DNA of 64,000 bases from Paracentrotus lividus (Eukaryota > Echinodermata > Echinoidea > Camarodonta > Echinidae), in contig CALNVZ010000218.1 in NCBI GenBank assembly GCA_940671915.1, positions 359,472 through 423,471 on the forward strand, written 5' to 3'. The notes under the pieces were generated by a model. That model was given only the letters and a program-made list of their open reading frames with translations. It was not told where the DNA came from and ran no database searches. Positions 1 through 11,096 of this stretch are shown one piece after another; position 1 is the stretch's first letter, and the number at the start of each line of letters is the position of its first letter. The position numbers and the translations under genes are program-made.

Positions 1-1567
1 TTTCTGGTGAAATGAATGGTGAAATGGATTGCCTTGTATGACGCAAGCGCGTATAACAGTAATAGTTGCGCAACAACAATAGATATCGCGGAGCGACATC
101 GTCACAATAGCTTACTTAGCACAATAGTTTGGCAAACTTGCAAAGATAAACAAGGATAGGCAAGGTCAAGACAGGGGTCATTTACTATAATAAAATGTGC
201 AATTGCTCTTTCCAACTTACTGACTTAATGTGAACTCAAATCTAAATTATCCCTCGGGATACATCTGTTTCACCATCGGCTACCGGCCTGCGGTGAAATA
301 AATTGTGCCTCGGATAAATTTATTATTGTGTGCCATACTATTGCTTGGCATGGTGAAGCATGCACTTTATATAAAATCGTCGGCGTACATTGTAAAATGG
401 CAGTTTTATAACATCTGACAAATTATAATTAAGATGAGAATAGAAGTGGGCCAAAATCTCGACCCCGGGGTATCCCATTCATATTATTTTTTAATGGTGT
501 TCCCGAAGTGGATGTGTTAATGAATGACCACGTTGAAGCCATCTAAATTTAGATAACGCTAAAGCGCATGTGAAAGTCTTTTTTTTTTGATAACATCACC
601 ATATAATTTCAGATAAGTTAACAAGAACTGATATTAAACTATAGAAATAGCATTGAAGATGCTAAAGAACACATAGCAATACAAGGTGACATTAAATCTT
701 GCCCTCAAACATGGCATCGTCATTGATGAGAAAAAAAAGGAAATAAATAAGCGTTAAGATGTAACAAGTGATGTATATAAAAAGAGGTATGATTCATGCA
801 AACTGATACTTTTGATGATGTTTGTTCGATAATCGTATCCTGACTCTGGACCTCTCTATAATAAATTTATAAATACTGCAATAATTTGAATGCACATGCA
901 ATCCATTCTAGTGAAATTATGAATAACTTATCATGCCCTGAGACGAAATTATGCGGGTTATCTGAGTAAAGAAAGGACTCGAAGAGCTATAGGCGCGCAA
1001 TCGTAGACACCGCCACGTCGTTCCCGTGTCCTATAATTGGATACAGGTCTCAATTTGGCATGCACGGGCGATTTACACAAATGCTCAAAAATGAAAATAC
1101 GCTTTTAAACCGAAGCTCATCGGTTTTTAGAATGTTTTATATTTTCCACATTCTGTAGTATGGCTAACATTCAGGTTACATTGGAAGAAAACTGTGCTTT
1201 CTGCCTTTTGAAAGCAAGTTTCACCTTCAAAATAACATTTCAGTATTCGGGGAACATTTGTGCCACTTTTCACTACGGCTGGCTGCACAAAACGACGATG
1301 GATCGAATTGAATGATTATTATAACCAGCTCGCATAGGCAAGATACGTATTAATATTCTTATCAGAAATGTAAAAATCATTCTTGTATAGTTGAGGTGGA
1401 AATTGTTGCTCCCTCAAGTATTAATTAAGAGTCCATACCTGAGGTATACCGCGAGCTGCCAATACAGTTACGTATCGAACATGAATTGTGCTGGTGCATA
1501 TGGTAACAGCGACAGCGACGTGGACTTGGACTATAACTCAAAGATGGACACAAACAAGGCTTATAGA
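1..1567. other. Intergenic AT-rich DNA, no gene seen
   Basis: No open frame longer than about 70 codons and no convincing splice-flanked exon was found on either strand. The longest frame, at 1391-1603, runs into the repeat that starts at 1568 and shows no family motif. Base composition is uniform and AT-rich with ordinary short A/T runs. Confidence 0.6.
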
Positions 1568-1722
1568 ACCGTTCACTATAACAAAAACGTGAATGACACG
1601 TGACATCATTTCAACCAATCACAACTCTTAAAATACTACCACTATTTACTATTACATTTTATACAACACACACAAAGATTGTTGACAGCTGATTGGATGA
1701 ATGTGGGTCATATGTCATTCAG
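1568..1722. repeat. Small foldback repeat, related to 7.72-7.83 kb
   Basis: A segment containing GACACGTGACATCATTTCAA and CCAATCACAACTCTTAAAAT is almost the same as 7750-7825, in the same orientation, including the shared tail ACTACCACTATTTACTATT. Positions 1682-1722 read on the minus strand (GAATGACATATGACCCACAT, then TCATCCAATC) are an inverted version of 1590-1625, so the unit can fold on itself. It is probably part of a non-autonomous DNA element whose other pieces lie on both sides of the LINE. Confidence 0.6.
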
Positions 1723-2669
1723 CGGAATGAGCTATTCAACAGTGATGACGTAGCCCGTGCAATATCCAAGAATCTATTCAACGGCTTGCAATAGATCCAT
1801 GACACGTAGATCTACACACTGAAATTACATACACATAAATGCGCGAATGCGCGCTGCATAGCTGCGTGTACTAAACCGATTTTGTGCGCGTAGGTAGGGG
1901 CCTAGGGCCTAGGGCGCGCGCGCGACGCAGTGCAGTTACGGTTTATTATATTCTACACGGAATTCGAACACGATCGCTAATATGTTCAGCTGTTAGACGG
2001 GGACAAGTGTTGATTTGCAAGTTTATCGTTTTGGATTTTTACCGATCCGTTTAGTGTTGGACTGCGAGGATTAATTAACATGATTAATTAAGGTTGGACA
2101 ACTCATATTCATTTGATATCTGGTGAGTGATGGTTAGATCTAACTCGAACAGTTAATTTTCCGTTTGCCTGGCTAGATCTAGATCTAGATCTAAAAAACA
2201 ACGAACGTAGAGGGCGACAACAGCTTCGCGTGTTGCTCTAAGGAAGGCCAACTGCCTACGCGCATTCACCTGACATTCGCGCACACTTTTGTAGGCATGC
2301 CAACAAAACCAAACGTAGATTCAATACTATGACAAATTGATAGCGATGTGAAGACAAAATGAGTTATTATAGCAAGTTGTGATGCAAAGTAGTAATTTAA
2401 AAAATAGATTATGTGAGATCTAAATATGTTCAAAATAAATTTATATTTTAAACCTAACAAATCACATTTTAAGAATCTGTAATCTTTTCAAATAATACTT
2501 TGTTGTTATTAGCGATTTTACCAGGTTGCTACTTTCAGAAGGTTTTTGTCGAGCCGTTTTTGTGACCATCGCGTTGCATTTCGGGATAGTCACAAGCCGC
2601 CCAAAGTCTAGCTCAGCTGTTCGCTGTGCTCAACTTTTACTGGTCGCGTAGCCAGCGCGTATAGCTAGC
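1723..2669. other. Intergenic with short repeats; inverted copy of a 7.63-7.69 kb segment
   Basis: No gene. Two tiny tandem runs are visible: GGGCCTA repeated around 1898-1915 with a following CG-dinucleotide run, and AGATCT repeated at 2175-2193. Positions 2196-2262 are, on the minus strand, a near copy of 7630-7690 (shared GCGAAGCTGTTG and CGCCCTC.ACGTTCGTTG). The string AAGCCGCCCAAAGT at 2593-2606 recurs in direct orientation at 7595-7608. These fragments look like remains of the element into which, or beside which, the LINE is placed. Confidence 0.5.
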
Positions 2670-3068
2670 TTGCTAAAGACGCAGTGCACAGCTGACGAGA
2701 TGGGAGTTCGTATCACTGCAGATGACATAAGTGTCAGTCATCGCCTCCCCAAGACGGGGAAGAATACAACGAAGCCTGTGATAGTGAAATTCGTTCGTCG
2801 GTCTACAAAACAGCTTATCATGAGGAACAAGAAGGAGTTGCGGAAGAAGGAAGCAAGAAAGCACGTGTACGTGGAGGAGGACCTGACACCGCTGCGGAGT
2901 AGAATGATTCGCGCTTTGAGGGAAGATTCTGCAACCAAGTCAGTTTGGTCCATTGATGGCCGAATCTTTGTAATCCGGAAGGATCGTCACGGGAAGGAGG
3001 AGAAAGTTGTCCTTAAAGGGGAATCCAACCCAAGGAGAGAATCAACCTTACAGGAAAGAGAAAAATGA
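2670..3068 (+). pseudogene. LINE ORF1 fragment (RNA-binding/chaperone-like domain)
   Basis: A 132-codon open frame with the pattern typical of ORF1 proteins of L1/CR1-like retrotransposons. It reads ADDISVSHRLPK near residues 17-28, KPVIVKFVRRSTKQLIM at about 35-51, a lysine/arginine-rich helix, VYVEEDLTPLRSRM at about 66-79, and W.IDGRIFVI near residues 93-102. In known elements this region binds the element RNA and acts as a nucleic-acid chaperone. No ATG begins the frame; the open region starts after a TAG at 2649, and the usual N-terminal coiled coil is missing, so the fragment is 5'-truncated. The C-terminus is highly charged. The frame ends at a TGA just before the foldback at 3074. Identification of the domain is firm; the clade is not. 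Confidence 0.8.
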
Positions 3069-3073
3069 GAGGA

Positions 3074-3477
3074 GCAATCTAAAAAAAGTTTCATCAAATC
3101 GGTTTATAAGAAGTTATGGAAGTTTGAAAAGTTAGTTGTTCCTTTATGGGATCTCAATTGGCACTCGGCTTCAAAATGCTTTAGGACAACTCTCCATTCG
3201 TTTGTCACAATTTCGATTTCCCCTTTGTCTTTCGAATTATTTACTCCTCTGAGCTAACATATGTTTGTGAATATTTTCCCAACAGTATTTGAGCTCAGAA
3301 GTAAAGAAACATTTTCGAAAAATAGGAAAATCTGAAATTTGTACAAAACGAATTGGAAGTTGTCCATAAGATCGACATTTTGAAGCCTATGATCAATTTG
3401 AGGATCATAGAAGAACAACTAGATTTCAATTCTATTAACTCTTATTATACCGATTTTATGAAAACTTTTTTGATTGC
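3074..3477. repeat. 0.4 kb imperfect palindrome (foldback/MITE) between ORF1 and endonuclease
   Basis: The left arm begins GCAATCTAAAAAAAGTTTCA and the right arm ends with its inverse, TATGAAAACTTTTTTGATTGC. The match continues through both arms: ATCGGTTTATAA against TTATACCGAT, AGGACAACT against AGTTGTCC, GCTCAGAGGAGTAAA-type sequence against GAGCTCAGAAGTAAA. The centre is near 3275. It separates the ORF1 stop from the endonuclease by about 0.4 kb and carries no coding. It is most simply a foldback transposon that landed in the LINE after, or as, it died, though a fixed spacer of this LINE family cannot be excluded. Confidence 0.75.
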
Positions 3478-3639
3478 TGCCTTCATTTCTTTTCTGTATG
3501 GTTGATTCTTGGTTGACCCTTATTATTCCGTCGTCTAAGAAGCTTGGGTCGTGGCGACGAGAAGTCCTTTATCGTCGTTAGATTCGTGCAACCATAGGAG
3601 GGGATTTCTTTAATCTTAGTCTAATGTTAAAATTCATTC

Positions 3640-4778
3640 CTGTCACGTGGGAATAATGGTTTTAATGGTGGGTTTTTCTAGCTGAGTGGTATTACAGATG
3701 ATTAATTGATTTTGCATGTTTAAGTGAAACAAAAACAGATGATGTAGATAGTGATTTAATTCCAGAAGGATTTAAGATGTATCATGAGGTTAAATCTAAT
3801 AGTAAATTTCGATATGGTGGAGTACATGGACTTTGTCTGATAGCTAAAGAAAAGTATATTGTACATGTAATTGAAAATATAAATTCGAATTATATTCTAT
3901 GGGTTAAAGTGGAAATAAAAAATAATTTGAAATTCATACTTGGTTCAGTTTATATACCACATGAAAATTCAAAATATCACGATCCGCGGTTGTTCGAAGA
4001 GATAACCTGTGCTATTGTTGATGTAAAATCTACCTTTGACCTTCCAATATGTTTAATAGGAGATTTCAATGCTCGGACGGGCAATTTAGCAGACTTTATA
4101 GACGATGAAAAATTTAATAGGAACAATCCAGTTTTTAATACAGGTGATGATGGAAATTATCGTTATACGATACCTAAAGGATGTAACACCGATACTTTGG
4201 TTAATTTTAATGGAACGAATTTACTTGAACTTTGTAAAGTTACTGATTTGTGTATAGTTAATGGACGAATAGGCGATGATATTACTGGCAAGTGTACTTT
4301 TGCTAGCTTAAGTACCATTGATTACTTTTTGATATCGAGAGATTCGTTTGAACTTGTGGAAAACTTTGAAGTTGATGATTTTGATGATACTATCTCTGAT
4401 AAACATAACGCTATTCGTGCTCATTTGAATATTGAATTGAGAAACGAGGAAGAAGATATTAATAATACTTGTGCTGATAATGAAGCTCCCGATTCAGATA
4501 CATTCAAAATTGTATGGGACAAATCACTATGTGACCAATTTAGAAAAGCTTTAGATGAAGATGTAATACGTGATTTATCTTGTAAAATTGATTCTATGCG
4601 TAATGAAATTAGCCAGAGTTCAATGGATTCCCTGTTTGATTCTATCAAAACAGTATATTTTGATGCAGCTGCGAAAGTAAACATACTAAAGAAAACAAAA
4701 AGAAATGTCAAAGGAAATCAAACACCTCGGTCCACAATAATTGTTGTGAATTGTAAAAAACTGAGACTCGCAGATTGA
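3640..4778 (+). pseudogene. LINE ORF2 N-terminal part: APE-type endonuclease
   Basis: The frame open from about 3705 reads CLSETKTD at 3717-3740, the glutamate-threonine catalytic motif of exonuclease-endonuclease-phosphatase enzymes. It continues with LGSVYIPHENS (about 3940-3970), LIGDFNARTG (4051-4082), C.FASLSTIDYFLIS (about 4293-4340) and a final SDKHNAI near 4397-4417 with the catalytic aspartate-histidine pair. In live elements this enzyme nicks target DNA for target-primed reverse transcription. The uninterrupted part from the ATG at 3777 is 333 codons. An in-frame TGA sits just before the LIDFACLSETK segment; further upstream only a weak WNxNG-like remnant (SRGNNGF, about 3646) is visible, in an interrupted frame. 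The last ~90 codons lead into the RT linker and become less recognisable. Catalytic residues look intact even though the enzyme start is broken. Confidence 0.85.
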
Positions 4779-6252
4779 AATAAAAAGAAACATCATGCTG
4801 CGAGTAAAGATGATTTGAAAAAGTAAAGCAATTGTATAAGAACACTTTACAGAAAGCACATACATCAATTTTAAGATATCACGAAAGCTTGCGTGCTTAA
4901 AGACACGACCCAAAGGATATGGAATCACAAATCCTCTCAAAGAGAGAATGTGAGAAATGCTCCAATAATTGGTCGTTTTACTGATCATTTAAAAATATAA
5001 TATAGAACCGCAGACATTGAAGGAAATATATATTTTTAAACAAATGAAAATGATATTTCGCCTGAAGTGTTGAAGGTTACATTCCATATAAGCAGAAGGA
5101 AGTGATAGCTCAAATCAAAGAATGAAAAAGTAATAATTCCGAATAGATTGATAGTTGAACGAAATTTTGAATAGTGGCGACAGTCTATCAAGTTATTAAA
5201 ATTATGTTTATTATATTAAAGACAGTATATCAACAGAGTGAACCAGGAATATTAACATATATAACGAAAAAAGTTCTATGTTGATTCCAATATTACAGAG
5301 GATCACCTGTGATTGCATTGATAAGTTTACATCGATAATAAATGAAAGGGGATGGCTTTCCAAGATAATTATAGCTATTGGTGAAGAAAAGCTGTTTTAG
5401 GAGATTACTCAACAATGACCATGTTTTGTTTACCTCCGTTTTAAGATCTGTTTTGCACAAAATAAGAATCTATTGCTACATTTATAGATTATAGAAAGCT
5501 TTCGGACTCTGTGTGATAGAATTACTAGGCTATAAACTTATTCAAATGGATAGAGGAAATCCTCGAGTAATACGATATGTGAGCGAACTTAAAGTCATGT
5601 GTGATTAATAATAAAGATACCTCTGATTTTTTCAATTGTAATAGGTGTTAGACAGGTGAAAATTTATCTCCTGTTCTCTTTCGCGCTATAACTCATCATG
5701 ATTTTGAAATATTAAAAATAGATTTAATGGTGTTGATTTGTTCTTCCTGATATGAAGGAAATTATGTTTAATAAAGGTATAGATGTTTTTTGAAGCTTTT
5801 CATTATTAAATGCCGATGATACACTGATATTCAAACAATGAAACGAGTTACAATTAGCACTAATGCAGTCAGTGATTATTGCAATATGTGCCTCCAAATT
5901 AATGCAAACACAAACTAAAGTAGTTTTTCTCAAAGGTAAAGTAAGGAAATCAAGCCATTTCAATATTAATGAAGTACTTGAAGTAGTGATGATATACATA
6001 TTTAGGAGTTACGTTCAATTACAATAAATTTAAGAAAGCTCAGATCAATCAAGTTTGCAAAGCTAAAAAAGCTATGTATAGCATTTTTTGAAATCAAGAA
6101 AGTGAGATTACCATTAGATATCAATTAGAGTTGTTCGATCGGCTCGTATACATAATTGGTTTATGGAAGTGAAGTCTGGGGCTTTGAGATTGAATCAAAA
6201 AGATGGTTCATACTCAATATTGTATGGTATTTATTAGAAATAGAAAAGTACA
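4779..6252 (+). pseudogene. LINE reverse transcriptase, heavily frameshifted
   Basis: No long open frame, but RT blocks appear in the right order. FIDYRK (5481-5498), followed one frame away by FDSV-like sequence, is motif A with its catalytic aspartate. GVRQ at 5644-5655, then an ENLSPVLF-type block after a frame change, is the conserved block before motif C. LLNADDTLIF (5803-5832) is the active site, with asparagine where YADD has tyrosine. YCNMCLQINAN near 5877-5911 and YLGVTFNYNKFKKAQ (5999-6043) are the following thumb blocks. YGSEVWGFE (6162-6188) belongs to the conserved domain after the thumb. At least five frame changes and several stops separate them. The copy is long dead by mutation; some indels could be assembly error, but not all of them plausibly. 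Confidence 0.82.
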
Positions 6253-6963
6253 GTGAAATGTATGACTGTGGGAGAACTTGGAAGATTAGATATGTCCTGT
6301 GTTATAAAAGAAAGAATGCTTAATTATTGGTTGAGAACTATAAATGGAAACGATTTTAAAATGTCAACGATAGTTTGTAATATACTGAAACTTCTAAATG
6401 ATCTTGGTATTTATTCTTCCCCTTGGTTAAAGTATATTCATGCTACCATACAAGAGTTAGGATTATCCCATGTGTGGCAAGATTATTCCAAGTTGACTAA
6501 ATCATGGTTTAAACCAGCTATCAAACTGAGATTAAGAGATTCGTATTTACAAATTTGGCACAGCAAAGTTAATGACAGTGCACATTGTCTTAATTACAGA
6601 ATCATCAAAACTACCTTGTGTTTAGACAAATATTTGCTTATACTTCCAAGTTCGTATAGAATTATTCTCACAAAATTTCGATGTGGAAACCACAGATTAC
6701 CAATTGTGACAGGTAGATTTAATGGAATTGAACGACAGAATAGAATTTGTCAACTTTGCAATTTGAATAAATTTGGAGATGAATTTCATTATCTGTTTGA
6801 ATGTCCAAAAATTGAGGAAAGTAGAAAAAGACACATTAAAAAATATTATAGAATTCGTCCTAATTGCCTAAAAATGTACCAATTATTTAATTCAGTTAGT
6901 TTTAAGGAGTTACAGAACTTGTCAAAATTTGTAAATGATATAATGAAACTCCACATGATATGA
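6253..6963 (+). CDS. LINE ORF2 C-terminal fragment with zinc-knuckle-like CX2CX9HX4C
   Basis: A 236-codon open frame, the remaining intact C-terminus of ORF2. It starts with VGELGR, the conserved segment that follows YGSE.W in this type of LINE, then a tryptophan-rich linker, then LTKFRCGNHRLPI..GRF (about residues 136-155), and CQLC...GDEFHYLFEC (about 163-181), a CX2CX9HX4C putative zinc site. The tail KFVNDIMKLHMI ends at TGA. The role of this domain in target RNA/DNA handling is known only in general for CR1/L1-like ORF2 proteins. The chosen ATG at 6253 is just the first in the open stretch; the natural protein would be fused to the RT upstream, so this is a relic frame, not a gene. Confidence 0.7.
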   Translation: MKCMTVGELGRLDMSCVIKERMLNYWLRTINGNDFKMSTIVCNILKLLNDLGIYSSPWLKYIHATIQELGLSHVWQDYSKLTKSWFKPAIKLRLRDSYLQIWHSKVNDSAHCLNYRIIKTTLCLDKYLLILPSSYRIILTKFRCGNHRLPIVTGRFNGIERQNRICQLCNLNKFGDEFHYLFECPKIEESRKRHIKKYYRIRPNCLKMYQLFNSVSFKELQNLSKFVNDIMKLHMI

Positions 6964-7378
6964 AAATCACGTTTTCATATCATTTTGTACATAATGTATC
7001 ATAACATGTATATAAAAACAATTACATTGGGTAGGTATTAGTTTTATAAATGCCCCCCTGTGTGTATCAAAGAAATATACACTTCACAATACGAACTGTT
7101 GCCTGCAGTTTTTGATTGTGTATAATATTTTTGTTAAAATGTAATCCTCATCTCATGTTTTCTTGTTAATGACCGTACCATACACTGTGATTATATTTGT
7201 AAATATTGTAAATAATTTGTAAATAATTTTTAATCACTGTACATATTTAATTTCAAGATATAACTATTTGTTCATACATTATATATGTATTCTGAGAATT
7301 TGTAAATACTTGATTTTCTTCAATACCCTCATCTGGGCGACATAAGAAAATAAAAACATCATTGTCATTGTCATTGCC
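6964..7378 (+). other. LINE 3' untranslated region and CATTGT-type tail
   Basis: AT-rich non-coding DNA follows the ORF2 stop and ends with AATAAAAACATCATTGTCAT at 7348-7367 and two more short repeat units to 7378. A short tandem tail instead of poly(A) marks the likely 3' end of the element. After it the sequence changes to ordinary intergenic DNA, with no clear target-site duplication visible. Confidence 0.6.
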
Positions 7379-7593
7379 AACATCATCACTGGCTCAGTTG
7401 TTGTGCTGTCCTTGCCATTAGCTTTATTTTGCTTTTTAATACAAAAATGTATCTTTATCACATTAATAAATATATGGTGGTAGTTTAAATATATTGCTAC
7501 ATAAAATAGGATTAGATTTATTATCAAATAAGTAGATTATACTTATAAAAATCTGTATCTGTTTGTCCGTTGGCAAATCTACAAAGTTCGGTA

Positions 7594-7830
7594 AAAGCCG
7601 CCCAAAGTTTTTTGTTGGTCACAAAACATCAGCGCAGTTGTCTTTCCTAGAGCAACTGGCGAAGCTGTTGACGCCCTCAACGTTCGTTGGATAAAACCGT
7701 TCAACATAACAAAAAAACCGTTCAACATAACAAAAAAGCGTTCAACATACCAGAATGTTGAACGACACGTGACACCCTTTCAACCAATCACAGCTCGTAA
7801 AATACTACCACTATTTACTATTTTTCTATA
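7594..7830. repeat. Foldback-type repeat flanking the LINE on its 3' side
   Basis: Contains AAGCCGCCCAAAGT (also 2593), a segment that is an inverted copy of 2196-2262, and a short tandem of CCGTTCAACATAACAAAAAA units at about 7697-7740. It also has a perfect 9-bp stem GTTCAACAT...ATGTTGAAC around 7741-7765, then the block shared with 1580-1650. It is non-coding. The pieces are those seen before the LINE but in a different order and orientation. Confidence 0.6.
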
Positions 7831-8382
7831 AGTGGCACTAATCTGTTAGAAATGAATGTAAAATGCAAGAAGTTATTAATGCAGTAAACATATATATGGT
7901 TAAATTCAAACTCCATGTAGATAAGACCCACATGATGCATGTTATTAGGTACGAAACGGAGACTAAACAAGTATGATTCAGTAGATGTATACGAATAGTT
8001 CAGTAATCTTTATGTAGTTTAACGGTACTGTAATCGACATGGTTTACAGTACGAAATGTCTAGGATCGGAGTAATCATAGATCACCAATAAATTGCTCTG
8101 GCATGACCATGTTCATTTTATTATGTTTGTAAAAAAGTGTGTGCTGCAGTTGCAGTATTAAAATCAACCAAACCGTATGTTGATGTACATTGGCAGTGAT
8201 CTCTGTGGAGATGGGGGACGTGTCCACATCCCCCCCCCCCTCGATTTTAAAGCTTAACATTTTCTGATTTAGTGATCAGCTAATGAAGCTAATAAAGAGA
8301 CAAAATGTATATCAAATACAATGCTTCGCGCTCGCATACATTGTCATTATTTTTTTCTGCATAATGTGCGAAGTAGGTCATT
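7831..8382. other. Intergenic, no gene seen
   Basis: AT-rich. A short hairpin CGGTACTGTAA...TTTACAGTACG occurs at 8022-8053 and a 12-base C run near 8229-8240. Frames here are all below 65 codons and lack motifs. Confidence 0.5.
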
Positions 8383-10317
8383 CTAATTTCAGATATCAAT
8401 CATTTTTTAACTAGGAGGATTTGAAAAAAAAAAAATCGAATTATAATGTCCATGTAGGGAATTTAATTAGCTAACAGGGAGCGAACTTTAGGAAATATCA
8501 TCAAGTCATGCTTCAGTGATTAATGGTTGAATACAAAAATGTCATTTTTTAAAGTTCACGGGCCTAAACTCACAACTTTGATTCACTGATATCGGACCCA
8601 TTTTCAGATTTTAAACATTTTACACGCCAGAATGTACGCAAAACATGCTTCCCAACATACGGAAAGGAAATTTGCGCCAAGTTTCACGGTTGAGTGGACC
8701 AAAAATTGCCAAAACTGCGATTTTTACTTCTTTGCCATGGTATATTTGATCAAATATGATGGAGTTCCTGTTTTGGAAGTGTATGCAACCAATATCACTT
8801 CCTTCATGGTTGAATGAACCCATCAATCAACCAAAAAATAGGCCATTTTAGAATTACGAAGAGGTATTTCAGTAATTTTATGCACTAAAAATAATCTCAA
8901 TGACATTATTTGTTGTGTTTATATTCTTTAGGCACGTGTCAATGATCCTATGGTATTTATTTACAAATTCATGCCTCAATGAGCACGTGAGACTAGAAAA
9001 CCTATTTTGTCACGAATGAACTAAAATTTGAATTTTCACTTTGATTAAACAGCACGATTGTTTTGGGGGAGTACCTCAGAATTTATTTTCACAAAAATCC
9101 AGATATTTCACGCCTCACTGGGCTCAAGATACAAGAAAATCATGCAAATGAGAAGAAAGTTTAGGGCTCCGTCACGGTTCATTGACTTACCGGATATGCA
9201 GTTTGAATCTAGATTATATTAGTCGGCGACCATCGTAAGCTGTGTGTCAAGTTTCATGGAATAACTCATGGTAGAATGAACAATAATCATCACTGTATTT
9301 AGGCCGAATTTCATAATTATTGTCAGATAATGATTGGCTCCCCCATTGACTTTGTGTACAGAGGTTTAGTAAAAAGTGAAATTTGGCATATTTTCATTGT
9401 TAATTTTTGTCCATTTGACTTCGAGTTATTCCATGAAGCTTGAGGCACAGCTTAAAGTGGTCACCAACTAACATAATCTCGATTCAAATTGCATATCCGG
9501 TAAGTCACTGAACCATGACGGAGCCCTAAACTTTCTTCGCATTTGCATGATTTTCTATTATCTTGTGCCTAGTGAGGCGTGAAAAATCAGGATTTTTGGG
9601 AAAATAAATTCCGAGGTACTCCCTAAAAACAATCGTGTTGTTTTATCAAAGTAAAAATTCAAATTTTAGTCCTTACTTGACAAAATAGGTTTTCTAGTCT
9701 TACGCGCTCATTGAAGCATGAATTTTTAAACAAGTGCCATAGGATCATTGACACGTGTCTAAAGGTTCTAAACATAACCCCAAAAATGTTATTGAGATGG
9801 TTTTTAGTGACTAAAAATACTGCAAGGCCTGATCATTATTCAAAAATGGCCTATTTTTGTTTGTTTTATGTGTTCGTTTAACCGTGAATTGTTAGTAAAA
9901 GTTGAAATGCACTTCCAAAACAGGTATTCAATCATATTTGATCGAATAAACCACGTAAAATTCACAAAAACTGCAGTTTTTGCAATATTTTAACCCAGTG
10001 CTCACTCAACAGTGAAATTTTACCATGAACTCATTTTGTATGTTAGGGCATACATGTGGCATTTTTTTTTTTTTGACAAGCATTATGTTAAATTGTTTTA
10101 ATATCGTTCCGAAATCATTAATCAAAGTTGTGATAATCGCCTTGTGAACTTCAAGAAAAAATGACATTTTTGCATTCAACCATTTTTCACTGAAGCATGA
10201 CACGATGATTCTTCTTAAAAATCGGTCACCTGGTAGCTAATAAAATTACCTACACAGACATATAATTAGATTTTTTCAATTCCTCCTGCTTCAAAAATTA
10301 TTGATACCTGAAATAGG
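8383..10317. repeat. 1.9 kb giant imperfect palindrome (long foldback element)
   Basis: Left arm about 8383-9318, right arm about 9372-10317, centre near 9340. Matching inverted landmarks run the whole length. TCTAATTTCAGATATCAAT pairs with ATTGATACCTGAAATAG at the ends. AATGTCATTTTT and GCTTCAGTGA pair with AAAAATGACATTTTTGC and TCACTGAAGCATGA. TTTGATCAAATATGA pairs with ATCATATTTGATCGAAT. AGAAAGTTTAGGGCTCCGTC pairs with GACGGAGCCCTAAACTTTCT. GGAATAACTCATG pairs with CGAGTTATTCCATGAA. Arms carry many substitutions and small indels but stay collinear. No ORF above 70 codons, so no transposase. It is either a very large non-autonomous foldback transposon or an inverted duplication of a repeat; transcripts would form a ~0.9 kb hairpin RNA. 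Confidence 0.85.
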
Positions 10318-11096
10318 GGGAACTATTACTTTTTGTGTTGTGTTTATTTCGAATTTTGAATATACCATATTATGATGGGGTGACCATAGTTAGCTCAAAT
10401 TTCAAAAATAATAAGTAATGCTACATTCCAATTTATACAAAATCAACGAAAACTATAAATACCAATCAAACGGCAAAATTCTAAACTCGGAATGCCCAAA
10501 CGAAGAAGTAAACTATAAAGGTCATGTAGGTCAAAGGGTTTTGACGATATCGCGATTTCAAAATTCTGTGTCGATCGAACGATAGTGCATTCTGCTGAAA
10601 AAGTAAAAAATACAGCGGGACATTATTTCCCGTACGGGAGTTTGAAAAAGATTTATCAAGAAATTCCATCAGTCTAAGGAAAGGGAATTACAACAAATGT
10701 AAGTCCAAATTTCATAGAATTAGGTGATATCAATATCATCTTAAAATTTTGATGATGTTAAATCGGAGAAAAAAAAGATGATTTCCAGACCCTTGACGGG
10801 AAGATCGGATTTTTCGGAAAGGACACGCAATTTTTAGATGTTTGGTCAATAATTTCACAATTCGATAAACCATGAAGAAAGTTTGATTCTTAATCAATTT
10901 TGGGTCCCTCTTTCTGATGGTGCTATCAGATTTTCACGATAGTATTGTATACTTTTTGAGATATCCGACATGCATGAACTAAGGTCACGCACGAATTATG
11001 GTCACACCACCATACATGTTACAATTATAAAGCTCTAGTTTGCTAATGTTGTTTTATTTATTATGCCTGTGTCATTCAGTTATTAATATCAATTAT
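10318..11096. other. Intergenic AT-rich DNA, no gene seen
   Basis: Ordinary AT-rich sequence with a few short internal similarities to the flanking foldback (ATTTCAAAA-type runs). No frame above 65 codons and no element boundary could be defined. Confidence 0.5.

Larger units (their letters stand above)
2670..7378 (+). mobile_element. Degenerate non-LTR retrotransposon (LINE), CR1/L2-like organisation
   Basis: In order on the plus strand: an ORF1-type nucleic-acid-binding domain (2670-3068), an APE-type endonuclease (about 3640-4778), reverse transcriptase motifs spread over several frames (4779-6250), a C-terminal region with a CX2CX9HX4C knuckle (6253-6963) and a 3' region ending in a short CATTGT-type tandem tail at 7357-7378 rather than poly(A). 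A short-repeat tail is known from CR1/L2-type LINEs, so placement there is inference. The element cannot be autonomous: stops interrupt the endonuclease start, the RT is broken many times, and the RT active-site tyrosine codon is changed. The 5' end is not defined; a stop precedes the ORF1 fragment at 2649-2651. Confidence 0.88.

Noticed and set aside
8022..8053. Short hairpin CGGTACTGTAA/TTTACAGTACG
   Set aside because: Only about 11 pairs, no context; such palindromes are frequent by chance or as repeat edges.
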